This document shows positions 9,324 through 17,021 of a DNA stretch of 50,494 nt, piece after piece. Each line of letters opens with the position of its first letter. Within the stretch, counting starts at the first letter, position 1. Below the pieces are notes generated by a model that was not told the origin of the DNA, did not search any database, and saw only the letters and a program-made list of their open reading frames with translations. Source of the DNA: Acidobacteriota bacterium (lineage in GTDB: Bacteria; Acidobacteriota; Terriglobia; Acidiferrales; UBA7541); the NCBI GenBank assembly GCA_003224085.1, contig QHYK01000073.1, positions 1 to 50,494 on the forward strand, given 5' to 3'. A program made the translations under genes and the position numbers.

Positions 9324-10811
9324 ATGCGCGGCATTTCCTCGCCAACACCGATTAAAACGATCACGGGCTGCCTCGCACTTTTTCTTTTGAGTGCAGTGTT
9401 CTTGCTCGCGCCGCCAAGAGCAAAGGCGCACGCCCAAAGCGCGCAGCCAATTCCCCAATCGAACAAAACGGCGGAAGATGCGAAACGTCAGTTTGACGCT
9501 GCGCTGGCTGCTTACCGCGAGCAGCAGTACGCCAAGGCTGAACACTACCTTACCTCCTTGCTCGTTTCAGCTCCCGACAGTTTCGAAGCCAATGAACTGG
9601 CGGGTCTGGTCTTTGTGGCGGAAGGTCAGTACCGAAAAGCTGACCGCTATCTCGCAAGTGCCGTTCGACTGAGGCCGGACGTTGCGGAAGCGCGGACCGC
9701 GCTTGCTACCAACCTTTTCCGGCTGCAAAGAAACAGCGAAGCGGAGAAGCAGTTTAGGAGCGTGGTGGAATCAGAGCCCCGCAGTTACGACGCAAATCAC
9801 AATTTAGGAGAGTTCTACATCCAGACCGGAAAACTTGCCAATGCCATTCCTTTTTTGGAGCGCGCCCAGGGAGTGAATCCCTCAGCATATAGCAATGGCT
9901 ATGACCTGGCCCTAGCCTATGAGCGAAGCGGCAAACCGGACGAAGCCCGGATAATGCTTCAGCAGCTCATCGCATCACAGGACTCTGCAGAGCTTCATAG
10001 CCTGCTCGGAGAAGTGGAGGAGAGATCGGGGAACTATGTGGCGTCCGCGGGGCAGTATGAGCAGGCGGCGCGCATGGAACCGAATGAAGAGAACATCTTG
10101 AACTGGGGCAGCGAGTTCCTTTTGCACCAGACATTTGAGCCGGCAGTTCAAATATTCAAAGCTGGGTTAGCCCGCTTCCCCCAATCAGCTCGCCTGCTGG
10201 ACGGCCTTGGTATCGCCCTTTATGGGCTAGACCGTTTTGACGAGGCGGCCCGCACTTTCTTCCGTGCTTCTGACTTGAATCCCTCCGACGCACTGGCGGT
10301 TACGTTTGCAGGAACGGTATACGACAATCTTTCGCCTCCAATCGCTGCCGAGGCGCGTTCTCGTTTCCAGAGTTTCCTGAAAGCTGATGCGAACAACGCT
10401 GCCACGCGCTACTACTACGCAATGTGCCTGTGGAAAACCAATGAGAAAGAGCCGCAGCCGGAACTGCCCGGACAAATCGAATCTCTTCTGAAACGGAGCC
10501 TCGAGATCGATCCGGATTACGCCGACGCTCACACTCTGCTCGGAACTCTCTATTTTCGTGAGCAGAGGTACCCTGAGGCCATCGCCGAGTATCAGCAGGC
10601 GCTCAAGACCAACCCAAATGACGCCAGCGTTCGCTATCACCTTGCCCAGAGTCTGAGGCGAACTGGCGATAAAGCGCGAGCGGACCAGGAGCTGATAACC
10701 TTCGAGCGGCTGCGCCAGCAGCAGCAAGATCGGGCCAACGAACAACGTAGCCAGATCAAGCTGTTTGTATACACCATGCGCAATGCGAGCAGCGGCGGAA
10801 ATCCTAAATGA
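9324..10811 (+). CDS. Exported tetratricopeptide-repeat protein
   Basis: 495 residues. A hydrophobic signal segment (about residues 13-33, ending PPRAKAHAQ) is followed by roughly ten TPR units spread across 45-470 (ALAAYREQQYAKAEHYLTSL, GTLYFREQRYPEAIAEYQQA, YHLAQSLRRTGDKARADQEL), i.e. an all-helical scaffold in the periplasm. No catalytic domain is visible. The C-terminus is Gln/Arg-rich (ERLRQQQQDRANEQR). TPR proteins of this type often sit next to TonB receptors or CRTAC1 genes in Acidobacteriota, and here it follows the receptor by 299 bases. Start chosen as the first ATG that gives a complete signal peptide; the ribosome-binding site is weak. Its role in the galactan locus is unknown; a protein-protein scaffold is the only supported statement. 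Confidence 0.85.
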   Translation: MRGISSPTPIKTITGCLALFLLSAVFLLAPPRAKAHAQSAQPIPQSNKTAEDAKRQFDAALAAYREQQYAKAEHYLTSLLVSAPDSFEANELAGLVFVAEGQYRKADRYLASAVRLRPDVAEARTALATNLFRLQRNSEAEKQFRSVVESEPRSYDANHNLGEFYIQTGKLANAIPFLERAQGVNPSAYSNGYDLALAYERSGKPDEARIMLQQLIASQDSAELHSLLGEVEERSGNYVASAGQYEQAARMEPNEENILNWGSEFLLHQTFEPAVQIFKAGLARFPQSARLLDGLGIALYGLDRFDEAARTFFRASDLNPSDALAVTFAGTVYDNLSPPIAAEARSRFQSFLKADANNAATRYYYAMCLWKTNEKEPQPELPGQIESLLKRSLEIDPDYADAHTLLGTLYFREQRYPEAIAEYQQALKTNPNDASVRYHLAQSLRRTGDKARADQELITFERLRQQQQDRANEQRSQIKLFVYTMRNASSGGNPK

Positions 10812-10878
10812 AGAGCCGCGAGGGGTATGTCCATGTGCTTGCACCCGTATCCATAGAATGCTTTTTGGGAACTGCCAA

Positions 10879-11862
10879 ATGAGCGCAGGGAAATCCGGCA
10901 TTTCTTCAAAGATAGTACTTACGCCGGTTCAGTTGGCGAACAATTACATTGTCGTTAGTTTCCTCCCGGAACTGGGCGCCAAAATGAACTCGCTCAAGAG
11001 CGTCCGAAGCGGACGGGAATTTCTCTACCGGCTCCCCGATCGTCCGTATCGCCGGGCTGCCTATGGAGCCAGCTTCGCCGCTTACGACACAAGCGGCTTT
11101 GATGAATGCTGTCCCACGATCGCCGAGTGCATATACACCGGGCACGGGTTCGCAGGCAGGAAGATGCCCGATCATGGCGACCTCTGGTCGTCGTCCTGGG
11201 ATTACTGGGCCGGCGATCGAGGGCTGTTTTTCGAAACTCAAGGGAAGAGTCTGCCCTACAGATTTCGAAAAAGCGTGCGGCTTGAAGACAACGTGGCCAT
11301 CCTAGCGTACGAAATAGAGAATACCGGGTCCGGAGAATTTGCATTTCTGTGGTCGGCTCACCCGTTGCTGGCCGTCGAAGCCTCTTGCCGGATTGTGCTG
11401 CCAGGGGAAGTATCACGGCTGTTCGTGGAATGGTCCCGGGGAGAGCGGTTAGGCAAGTTCGGCGACAGCTGCGACTGGCCAATAGCGTCTTGCAAGGATG
11501 GCGAAAGAGTGGATCTTTCGCGACTGCGCCCGGCGAGTGCCGCAACTGCCGACAAACTGTTTGCCTCCCGATTCCAGCATGGAGAATGTGCGCTTTGCTA
11601 TCCCCAGACAAATGAAGCCATCGCATTTCATTTCAATCCACATGACGTTCCGTACTTGGGAATATGGATCTCCCAGGGTGGCTGGCCGTCCCCGGAGCGC
11701 GGGCATTTCACAGTTGGATTGGAGCCGTGTACCGGGTACCCGGACTCTCTTCGAGAGGCGATACATAGAGGCAGCTGCGACGTATTGAGGCCGAAGCAAA
11801 AGAAGAAATGGGCACTGAGAATTGAAATCCAATCCGGAGACGCGAGTTTCGCGGCGAGATGA
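10879..11862 (+). CDS. Galactose-mutarotase-fold protein (aldose-1-epimerase-like)
   Basis: 327 residues from the ATG at 10879. The first part (VQLANNYIVVSFLPELGAKM followed by FLYRLPDRPYR) is the usual opening of galactose-mutarotase-like beta-sandwich proteins: the ligand is met by 'GA/GG' after the second strand. GFDECCPTI and MPDHGDLW are candidate active-site segments with His and acidic residues. There is no signal peptide, so it should be cytoplasmic. It may interconvert anomers of a released sugar, or belong to one of the uncharacterised subfamilies of the fold; the exact reaction cannot be read from sequence. Upstream ATGs (10765, 10858) exist, but the former overlaps the TPR gene and their extra residues are Cys-rich and unlike the family. 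It lies 67 bases after the TPR gene and 113 before the GH30 gene. Confidence 0.7.
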   Translation: MSAGKSGISSKIVLTPVQLANNYIVVSFLPELGAKMNSLKSVRSGREFLYRLPDRPYRRAAYGASFAAYDTSGFDECCPTIAECIYTGHGFAGRKMPDHGDLWSSSWDYWAGDRGLFFETQGKSLPYRFRKSVRLEDNVAILAYEIENTGSGEFAFLWSAHPLLAVEASCRIVLPGEVSRLFVEWSRGERLGKFGDSCDWPIASCKDGERVDLSRLRPASAATADKLFASRFQHGECALCYPQTNEAIAFHFNPHDVPYLGIWISQGGWPSPERGHFTVGLEPCTGYPDSLREAIHRGSCDVLRPKQKKKWALRIEIQSGDASFAAR

Positions 11863-11873
11863 CGTTGAGCATT

Positions 11874-11887
11874 CGCCAGCGTAAACG
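11874..11887 (+). promoter_or_regulatory. Candidate LacI-family operator upstream of the GH30 gene
   Basis: CGCCAGCGTAAACG here and CGCCAGCGTTAACG at 14814-14827 differ at one base of 14. The two copies lie in the short intergenic regions before the GH30 and GH2 genes, with the LacI-family gene between them. The centre CGTwAACG is (nearly) a palindrome, as expected for this regulator family. It sits 89 bases before the GH30 ATG. Confidence 0.5.
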
Positions 11888-11975
11888 TTTTTGAATCCCG
11901 CGGTTACTCTGGCTGGCGCCCAAAACTGGAAGATTCGCAACGATTTGAGAGGTTTAGGAAGGAAGTGGGGCAAGC

Positions 11976-13487
11976 ATGCGGAAATGGCTCAATATGACTG
12001 CGGCGCTCCTATGTGGTCTCGGCTGCCAAGTGCGTGCCCACTTCCAGAACTCACCTGCGATAGGTACAGTGAGGATAGATCCGACGCAAAATCTCGGCAA
12101 ATGGGAAGGATGGGGCAGCTCGCTCGCCTGGTGGGGCCGCGCCGTCGGGGGAACCGCCAATGCCGACTACTATGCGGATCTTATCTACAGCATGAAGTCG
12201 GTCGACGGTTACCCGGGACTCGGGCTCAATCTTGTGCGATACAACGTGGGCGGAGGAGGGATCGGCCAGGCCCGCGAGAACAAAGGAGCCAAGCTGCAGT
12301 GGCAAATGGACATCCACGGCTACTGGGTGGATCCTGGCAGCCAGAAGCCAACGGCGTGGGATTGGTCTGAGGATGGCAACCAGCGTTCCATGATGCTGAA
12401 GGCGCGGGCCAGGGGTGCAAATGTTTTCGAGTTGTTTTCCGACTCGCCCATGTGGTGGATGAACTCCAATCACAGTACAGCGGGGAGCGAGACTGGAGGC
12501 GATTGTCTTGCGCCGGAAAATCAGGAGCCTTTTGTGACTTACCTGGCGCAAGTCGCGCGACACGCGCAGGACGATTGGGGCATACATTTTGGTTCTGTGG
12601 AAGCGTTCAACGAGCCTTCCGCAAATTGGTGGAAGTTTCCAGGGCGCCAAGAAGGTTGCCACTTTGACGTTCGCACGCAGCAGACCATTGTTCAACAGCT
12701 TCGGAAGAAGCTTGATCAACTGGGACTTAGCCACGTAATGGTTGCCGCGGCAGATGAAAACGATGCCGATGTTGCCTTGAAAACGTGGGACGACTATAGC
12801 GAAATAGCGCGGGCGGCCGTGGGCAAGGTCAATGTTCATGGGTACTACCGAGGCACAGAGCCTTACCGTGGTTCTAACAGGGCGGCATTGCGCGGGGCCG
12901 TTGGAAACAAACCCCTCTGGCAGTCCGAGTATGGCGAAAGCGACGCTTCCGGCTACACAATGGCCCGTTCGATCGTTCTCGATATTCGGGGGCTTCGCCC
13001 CAATGCGTGGGTGTACTGGCAGCCGGTAGAGCCCGATTCGAAAGTTTACGGATGGGGTTTGCTCAACGCCAATTATTTCGATACCCAGGATCAGGTCAGG
13101 TCTGACCAATATACTACGCTAATCCGTGTAAACCGTAAGTTCTGGGTCTTCGGCCAGTTCACAAGGTACATCCGCCCCGGTTACCGGGTCGTTGGCATGG
13201 GAGACTCGAACTCCGTCGCTGCCTATGATCCCGATTCGCACATGCTCGTCTTCGTTGTCGTGACCGGAGATACGCAGCAGACTGTCCAATACGATTTATC
13301 CATGTTCAAAGCCGTCGGGGAAACAGCGCAAGTCGTCGCCACAACAACTGCGCCGGAGACGGGGATTCCGGATTGGAAGCAACACGTTGAGGTGGTTCGC
13401 CTGGATGGCAAGGGGGCGAGGAGTCTTACAGTCAGTTTATACCCCCGGTCCGTTTACACATTTCTCATCCAGAATGTTTCAAGTTAG
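11976..13487 (+). CDS. Exported GH30 glycosidase, probably endo-beta-1,6-galactanase
   Basis: 503-residue retaining glycosidase. The opening WEGWGSSLAWWGRAVGG and GLGLNLVRYNVGG are typical of the GH30 subgroup containing endo-beta-1,6-galactanases, which cut the side chains of type II arabinogalactan. A signal peptide covers about residues 1-21 (MRKWLNMTAALLCGL...). The (beta/alpha)8 barrel carries the acid/base Glu213 in EAFNEPSANWW and the nucleophile Glu318 in LWQSEYGESD; NAWVYWQPVEPDS follows. A C-terminal beta-sandwich (about 385-500) completes the normal GH30 layout. The start follows GGAAGTGGGG by several bases. A candidate LacI-type operator precedes it and the regulator gene follows by 67 bases, so it probably forms one regulon with the GH2 gene. 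GH30 also includes glucosidases and xylanases, so the galactanase specificity is inference from the WEGWGSSLAWW signature and the galactosidase neighbours. Confidence 0.85.
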   Translation: MRKWLNMTAALLCGLGCQVRAHFQNSPAIGTVRIDPTQNLGKWEGWGSSLAWWGRAVGGTANADYYADLIYSMKSVDGYPGLGLNLVRYNVGGGGIGQARENKGAKLQWQMDIHGYWVDPGSQKPTAWDWSEDGNQRSMMLKARARGANVFELFSDSPMWWMNSNHSTAGSETGGDCLAPENQEPFVTYLAQVARHAQDDWGIHFGSVEAFNEPSANWWKFPGRQEGCHFDVRTQQTIVQQLRKKLDQLGLSHVMVAAADENDADVALKTWDDYSEIARAAVGKVNVHGYYRGTEPYRGSNRAALRGAVGNKPLWQSEYGESDASGYTMARSIVLDIRGLRPNAWVYWQPVEPDSKVYGWGLLNANYFDTQDQVRSDQYTTLIRVNRKFWVFGQFTRYIRPGYRVVGMGDSNSVAAYDPDSHMLVFVVVTGDTQQTVQYDLSMFKAVGETAQVVATTTAPETGIPDWKQHVEVVRLDGKGARSLTVSLYPRSVYTFLIQNVSS

Positions 13488-13554
13488 ACCGCGTGATTCG
13501 TATACTTGTTATATGTTGCAGTCCACGCAAGACCGGGTCTCAGCTTCCTGACTG

Positions 13555-14724
13555 ATGAGAAAAGTGCACACACGCGGCCGTCCCATCGTTGCGAATACCC
13601 TATCCGGTGGAATGACGGGGCGCCACCAAACGCCAGCCAATCCGCGCCCTGTCGGGATCAAGGACATCGCTAAAGCCTTAGGCTTATCAAATGGGACTGT
13701 AGACCGGGCCCTGCACTCGCGGGGCGGCATAAACCCCTCTACAAAAGATCGCGTCTTGAACATGGCTCGCAAGCTCGGATACAAGCCAAATTTGGCGGCT
13801 AGGTATCTGAAGGCGCCTCGGCAGGTTCGGCTGGCGGTCAACCTTCCTGCCAAGATCGCATCCTTTTTCGACGCGGTGCGCGCAGGCATCATCGAAGCTT
13901 CGGGCCCATTTCAAGCAGGAGTCGATTTGTGTTTCCGTTCTCACCCCACACTTGGGGAGGAAGACGAAGCATTGTTCGAGGAAGCTCTCGTTGACGGGAG
14001 TAAGGGGATTATTATCGCACCCGGCCGCCCGGCAAAGTTGCAACCATGGATTCATAAGGCCAAGGAGAAAGGAATTCCCGTTGTTTGCGTGGCTACAGAC
14101 GCGCCGGGCACGGATCGACTGACCTGTGTGTCCGCCGATCCGTTCATTAGTGGGGGACTTGTCGGTGAACTGCTGAGCCGTATGGCGTCAGGCCCGGGCA
14201 GAGTTGCAGTTTTGACCGGCGACCTGTCCACATTTGACCATTCCGAGAAAGTTCGCGGTTTCAAAAATAGCCTCGACTCAACCCGCAGCCCCCTGGTTCT
14301 TTCGGCTGTGTTGGAGAGCCACGACGATGAGAACGCAGCTTATGACCAAACGCGAAAGCTAGTGCTGAAAGAAGGGCAACTGAAGGCTCTCTATGTGAGT
14401 ACGGCGAATTCTATAGGTGTGATCCGGGCCCTGGAAGAGCTGGATGCGGAGTGTCGTCTGGCAGTCATCACGACGGACCTGTTTCCCCAGATTGCGCCGT
14501 TCGTAAAGTCGGGCAGGATTCTAGCCACAATTCATCAGCGGCCCGAAGCCCAGGGCCGGCTTTCTTTCGAGGCGCTTTACAACTTTTTGGTCGAAGGGAA
14601 GTGTCCTGCGCCGCGCATCAAGCTGAATCCCCACCTTGTTATGCGGTCGAATCTGGACCTTTTTCTCGAACGGATGTCACGCGCGGTTTCCGGGAACGGC
14701 CTGAGCGGAGTCCAACTTCTGTAA
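13555..14724 (+). CDS. LacI-family transcriptional regulator
   Basis: Sugar-responsive repressor. The helix-turn-helix occupies about residues 32-56 (VGIKDIAKALGLSNGTVDRALH) followed by the hinge region (KLGYKPNLAARYLKAPRQVRLAV). The rest (70-375) is a periplasmic-binding-protein-like sensor of the ribose/galactose type: GIIIAPGRP, IPVVCVATDAPG, GRVAVLTGD and LYVSTANSIGVIRALEE mark the two lobes. The ligand is likely a galactose-containing sugar, inferred from neighbours only. An internal ATG at 13612 would give a more usual 13-residue leader before the HTH; neither start has a good ribosome-binding site, so the first 19 residues are uncertain. It lies between the two genes carrying the candidate operator. 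An odd palindrome AGACCGGGTCT (13530-13540) just before the gene could serve autoregulation. Confidence 0.92.
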   Translation: MRKVHTRGRPIVANTLSGGMTGRHQTPANPRPVGIKDIAKALGLSNGTVDRALHSRGGINPSTKDRVLNMARKLGYKPNLAARYLKAPRQVRLAVNLPAKIASFFDAVRAGIIEASGPFQAGVDLCFRSHPTLGEEDEALFEEALVDGSKGIIIAPGRPAKLQPWIHKAKEKGIPVVCVATDAPGTDRLTCVSADPFISGGLVGELLSRMASGPGRVAVLTGDLSTFDHSEKVRGFKNSLDSTRSPLVLSAVLESHDDENAAYDQTRKLVLKEGQLKALYVSTANSIGVIRALEELDAECRLAVITTDLFPQIAPFVKSGRILATIHQRPEAQGRLSFEALYNFLVEGKCPAPRIKLNPHLVMRSNLDLFLERMSRAVSGNGLSGVQLL

Positions 14725-14781
14725 GCAAGGCGGAATAGCGGGCATACGGGCGCTCGGTGCATATTTTTGCGGAAGTTTTTA

Positions 14782-14833
14782 TTGACACCTAGGGCTAACC
14801 ATGGCTAACTAAGCGCCAGCGTTAACGTGCACG
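14782..14833 (+). promoter_or_regulatory. GH2 promoter region: -35-like hexamer, GGCTAAC repeats and candidate LacI operator
   Basis: A perfect TTGACA (14782-14787) is followed by two direct copies of GGCTAAC (14793-14799 and 14803-14809); the -10 is not obvious. Next comes CGCCAGCGTTAACG (14814-14827), matching the GH30 upstream element in 13 of 14 bases. Its core CGTTAACG (14820-14827) is a perfect palindrome that overlaps a second one, CGTGCACG (14826-14833), the same 8-mer found twice in the inverted repeat before the TonB gene. The position, at or just after the presumed transcription start, is where a LacI-type repressor would block initiation. Confidence 0.5.
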
Positions 14834-14847
14834 CAAAGGGAAATCCT

Positions 14848-16953
14848 TTGTTTTCTCGCCGACAATTCCTGACCGCAACTTCCTCCTTGGCGGCCGCTGT
14901 GTCGGTTGAACGAACTCTCGATGCAGAGCGGGCCTCCGGAACAAGCGCGATTCGGACCGCGAGGATACCCCTGGACGGAAGCTGGCAATTTAGGCTCGAT
15001 CCAAACAACCTCGGGCGCACCAGGAACTGGGAAAAAACGGAAGGACCATCGGAGGGATGGAATGAGGTTACCGTTCCTCATACTTGGCAAACGTCCTCCG
15101 ATTCGGCCGGATATTTTGGCATAGCTTGGTACCGGAGAGAGTTTGAAGTGCGACCTGGCTGGAAGGAACAGACGGTTCGAGTTGAATTCGAAGCCGTGTT
15201 TCACTCGGCAACGGTATGGGTCAATGGGCAAGAGGCTGGAAAGCACCTTCGCAAAGGATATACAGCATTCGCGTTCGATATAACCTCCCTTCTTCATGCT
15301 ACCGGAAAAAACTTGCTTGTCGTCATGGTTGACTCCAGTTTCGACCAGAAGATGCTGCCCCGAGGTCATTCCAGTGATTGGTCTCCGGACGGGGGCATTT
15401 ATCGCCCGGTCCACTTGTTGATCGCCCCGAAGGCATACATTGAACGGGTGGACGTGGATGCCGTTCCGGACCTTGCGACCAAAACAGGGAGTCTCGATAT
15501 TTCTGTAGTTCTGCGCAACAGCAGCCATCATGACTTTCGCGGTGAGATTTCCTGCGATGTCATCGATGAAGCTTCGGGCTTGAATGTACTGCACTTCCGT
15601 GGCCCCGGTGTGAGGATCCCAGCAGGAAAGGCGGTAGATCAAACGTTGCCAGGTCTGAAAATAGCCGATGTCCGCCTGTGGCACTTCGATGCCCCGAACC
15701 TGTACTCGGTTTCGGTGGTTTTGGAGGGCAGTGGATCAAGTCATGAATTTACAGCCAGTTTTGGTGTGCGCAAGATTGAAATCAAGGACAGCTCATTCTG
15801 GCTGAACGGCGAACGTGTGCGGCTAATGGGTGTGGAGCGAATGGCCGGCAGCAACCCGGGCTATGGCATGGCGGAACCTGCCTCGTGGATCACGCACGAC
15901 CACGACGATATGAAGAACTTGAACTGCGTTCTTACCCGCGTTCATTGGCCGCAGGACCGGCGTGTTCTGGAGTACTGCGACCGGCAGGGGATTTTCATCC
16001 AGACGGAAGTGCCAGCATGGGGTCCCGATACGTTCAAGGGCATGCAAGACGAACCGGCAGCCGAGATTCTGCAGAATGGCCTCGACCAATTGCAGGAGAT
16101 GATTGCCCGCGACCGGAATCACCCTTGTATTTTTTCCTGGGGCCTCTCGAATGAGATCAACGGCCAGAACCCACCGGCGTACAAGTTTGCCAAGCGCATG
16201 TGCGAGGAGGCTGCAAAACTGGACCCACGAAGACTGCGGTCATACGCCTCGAACTCATTGCAGACGAATCCTGCAAATGATGTGTCTCAGTGGATGGACT
16301 TTATCGAATGGAACGAATACTACGAAAGTTGGTACCGTGGGACGCCTGAAGATCTCCGCCGCAAACTGGACGAGGTCCATCAGGCTTTCCCCGATAAACC
16401 GATTGTTATTTCAGAATATGGATACTGCGCTTGCACACCAGACCGCCCTGAGGGCGACGCTCGCCGCATCGAAATCCTGCGGGAACATACGCGGGTGTTC
16501 AGGGAAACGGAGTACGTCGCGGGTCTGATCTTTTTTTGCTACAACGATTATCGGACACACGTTGGGGACAAAGGATCGGGAGTATTGAAGCAGCGCGTTC
16601 ACGGCGTGGCGGACCTGCTTGGCGCCCCCAAGCCTTCCTACGCTGTTCTTCGCGAAGAATCCAGTCCGATCGAGGCACTTGAGTGCACGGGCAGTACTAA
16701 CTCCTTTGCAATTCATGTGCAAACACGAAAATCCGTGCCAGCTTACACGCTCTTCGGCTACAAGGTGCGGGGGACTCTTTACGGAGACGGGAACATCCCC
16801 TTGGAAGAATGCGAAGCCGCGTTGCCGGCGGTAAAGCCAGGGGGATCGATTTCCGTCTCGCTGCAGTTCAAGGAACCAAGTGCTTCGCGAGTCGAGTTTA
16901 ACATCCTGCGGCCTACTGGCTTTTCCGCGCGCACGCGAACGTGGACTCCGTAG
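14848..16953 (+). CDS. Tat-exported GH2 glycosidase, probably beta-galactosidase
   Basis: About 701 residues from a TTG at 14848. AAAGGG (14835-14840) lies seven bases before this TTG, and the start gives a compact twin-arginine signal (FSRRQFLTATSSLAAAVSV), implying export of the folded enzyme. A GTG at 14827 is possible but lacks a ribosome-binding site and would put the operator inside the coding region. Domains in order are a GH2 sugar-binding jelly roll (about 45-190, LDGSWQFRLDP, VTVPHTWQ, AWYRREFEV), an immunoglobulin-like domain (about 195-310) and a TIM barrel (about 315-600). The acid/base is Glu436 in SWGLSNEINGQ and the nucleophile is Glu523 in VISEYGYC. Beta-galactosidase fits the locus; beta-glucuronidase or beta-mannosidase activity cannot be excluded. 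The DUF5107 gene follows closely, suggesting one operon. Confidence 0.87.
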   Translation: MFSRRQFLTATSSLAAAVSVERTLDAERASGTSAIRTARIPLDGSWQFRLDPNNLGRTRNWEKTEGPSEGWNEVTVPHTWQTSSDSAGYFGIAWYRREFEVRPGWKEQTVRVEFEAVFHSATVWVNGQEAGKHLRKGYTAFAFDITSLLHATGKNLLVVMVDSSFDQKMLPRGHSSDWSPDGGIYRPVHLLIAPKAYIERVDVDAVPDLATKTGSLDISVVLRNSSHHDFRGEISCDVIDEASGLNVLHFRGPGVRIPAGKAVDQTLPGLKIADVRLWHFDAPNLYSVSVVLEGSGSSHEFTASFGVRKIEIKDSSFWLNGERVRLMGVERMAGSNPGYGMAEPASWITHDHDDMKNLNCVLTRVHWPQDRRVLEYCDRQGIFIQTEVPAWGPDTFKGMQDEPAAEILQNGLDQLQEMIARDRNHPCIFSWGLSNEINGQNPPAYKFAKRMCEEAAKLDPRRLRSYASNSLQTNPANDVSQWMDFIEWNEYYESWYRGTPEDLRRKLDEVHQAFPDKPIVISEYGYCACTPDRPEGDARRIEILREHTRVFRETEYVAGLIFFCYNDYRTHVGDKGSGVLKQRVHGVADLLGAPKPSYAVLREESSPIEALECTGSTNSFAIHVQTRKSVPAYTLFGYKVRGTLYGDGNIPLEECEAALPAVKPGGSISVSLQFKEPSASRVEFNILRPTGFSARTRTWTP

Positions 16954-17021
16954 ACTGACCGATCAGCGTTGAGTTGGTGCAACAAAGCAGACCGTTCCTT
17001 TTCGGGAGAAATAATAAGTTG

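Noticed and set aside
12051-13109. 352-codon minus-strand frame opposite the GH30 gene
   Set aside because: The plus strand encodes an unmistakable GH30 enzyme; the antisense product has no motif.
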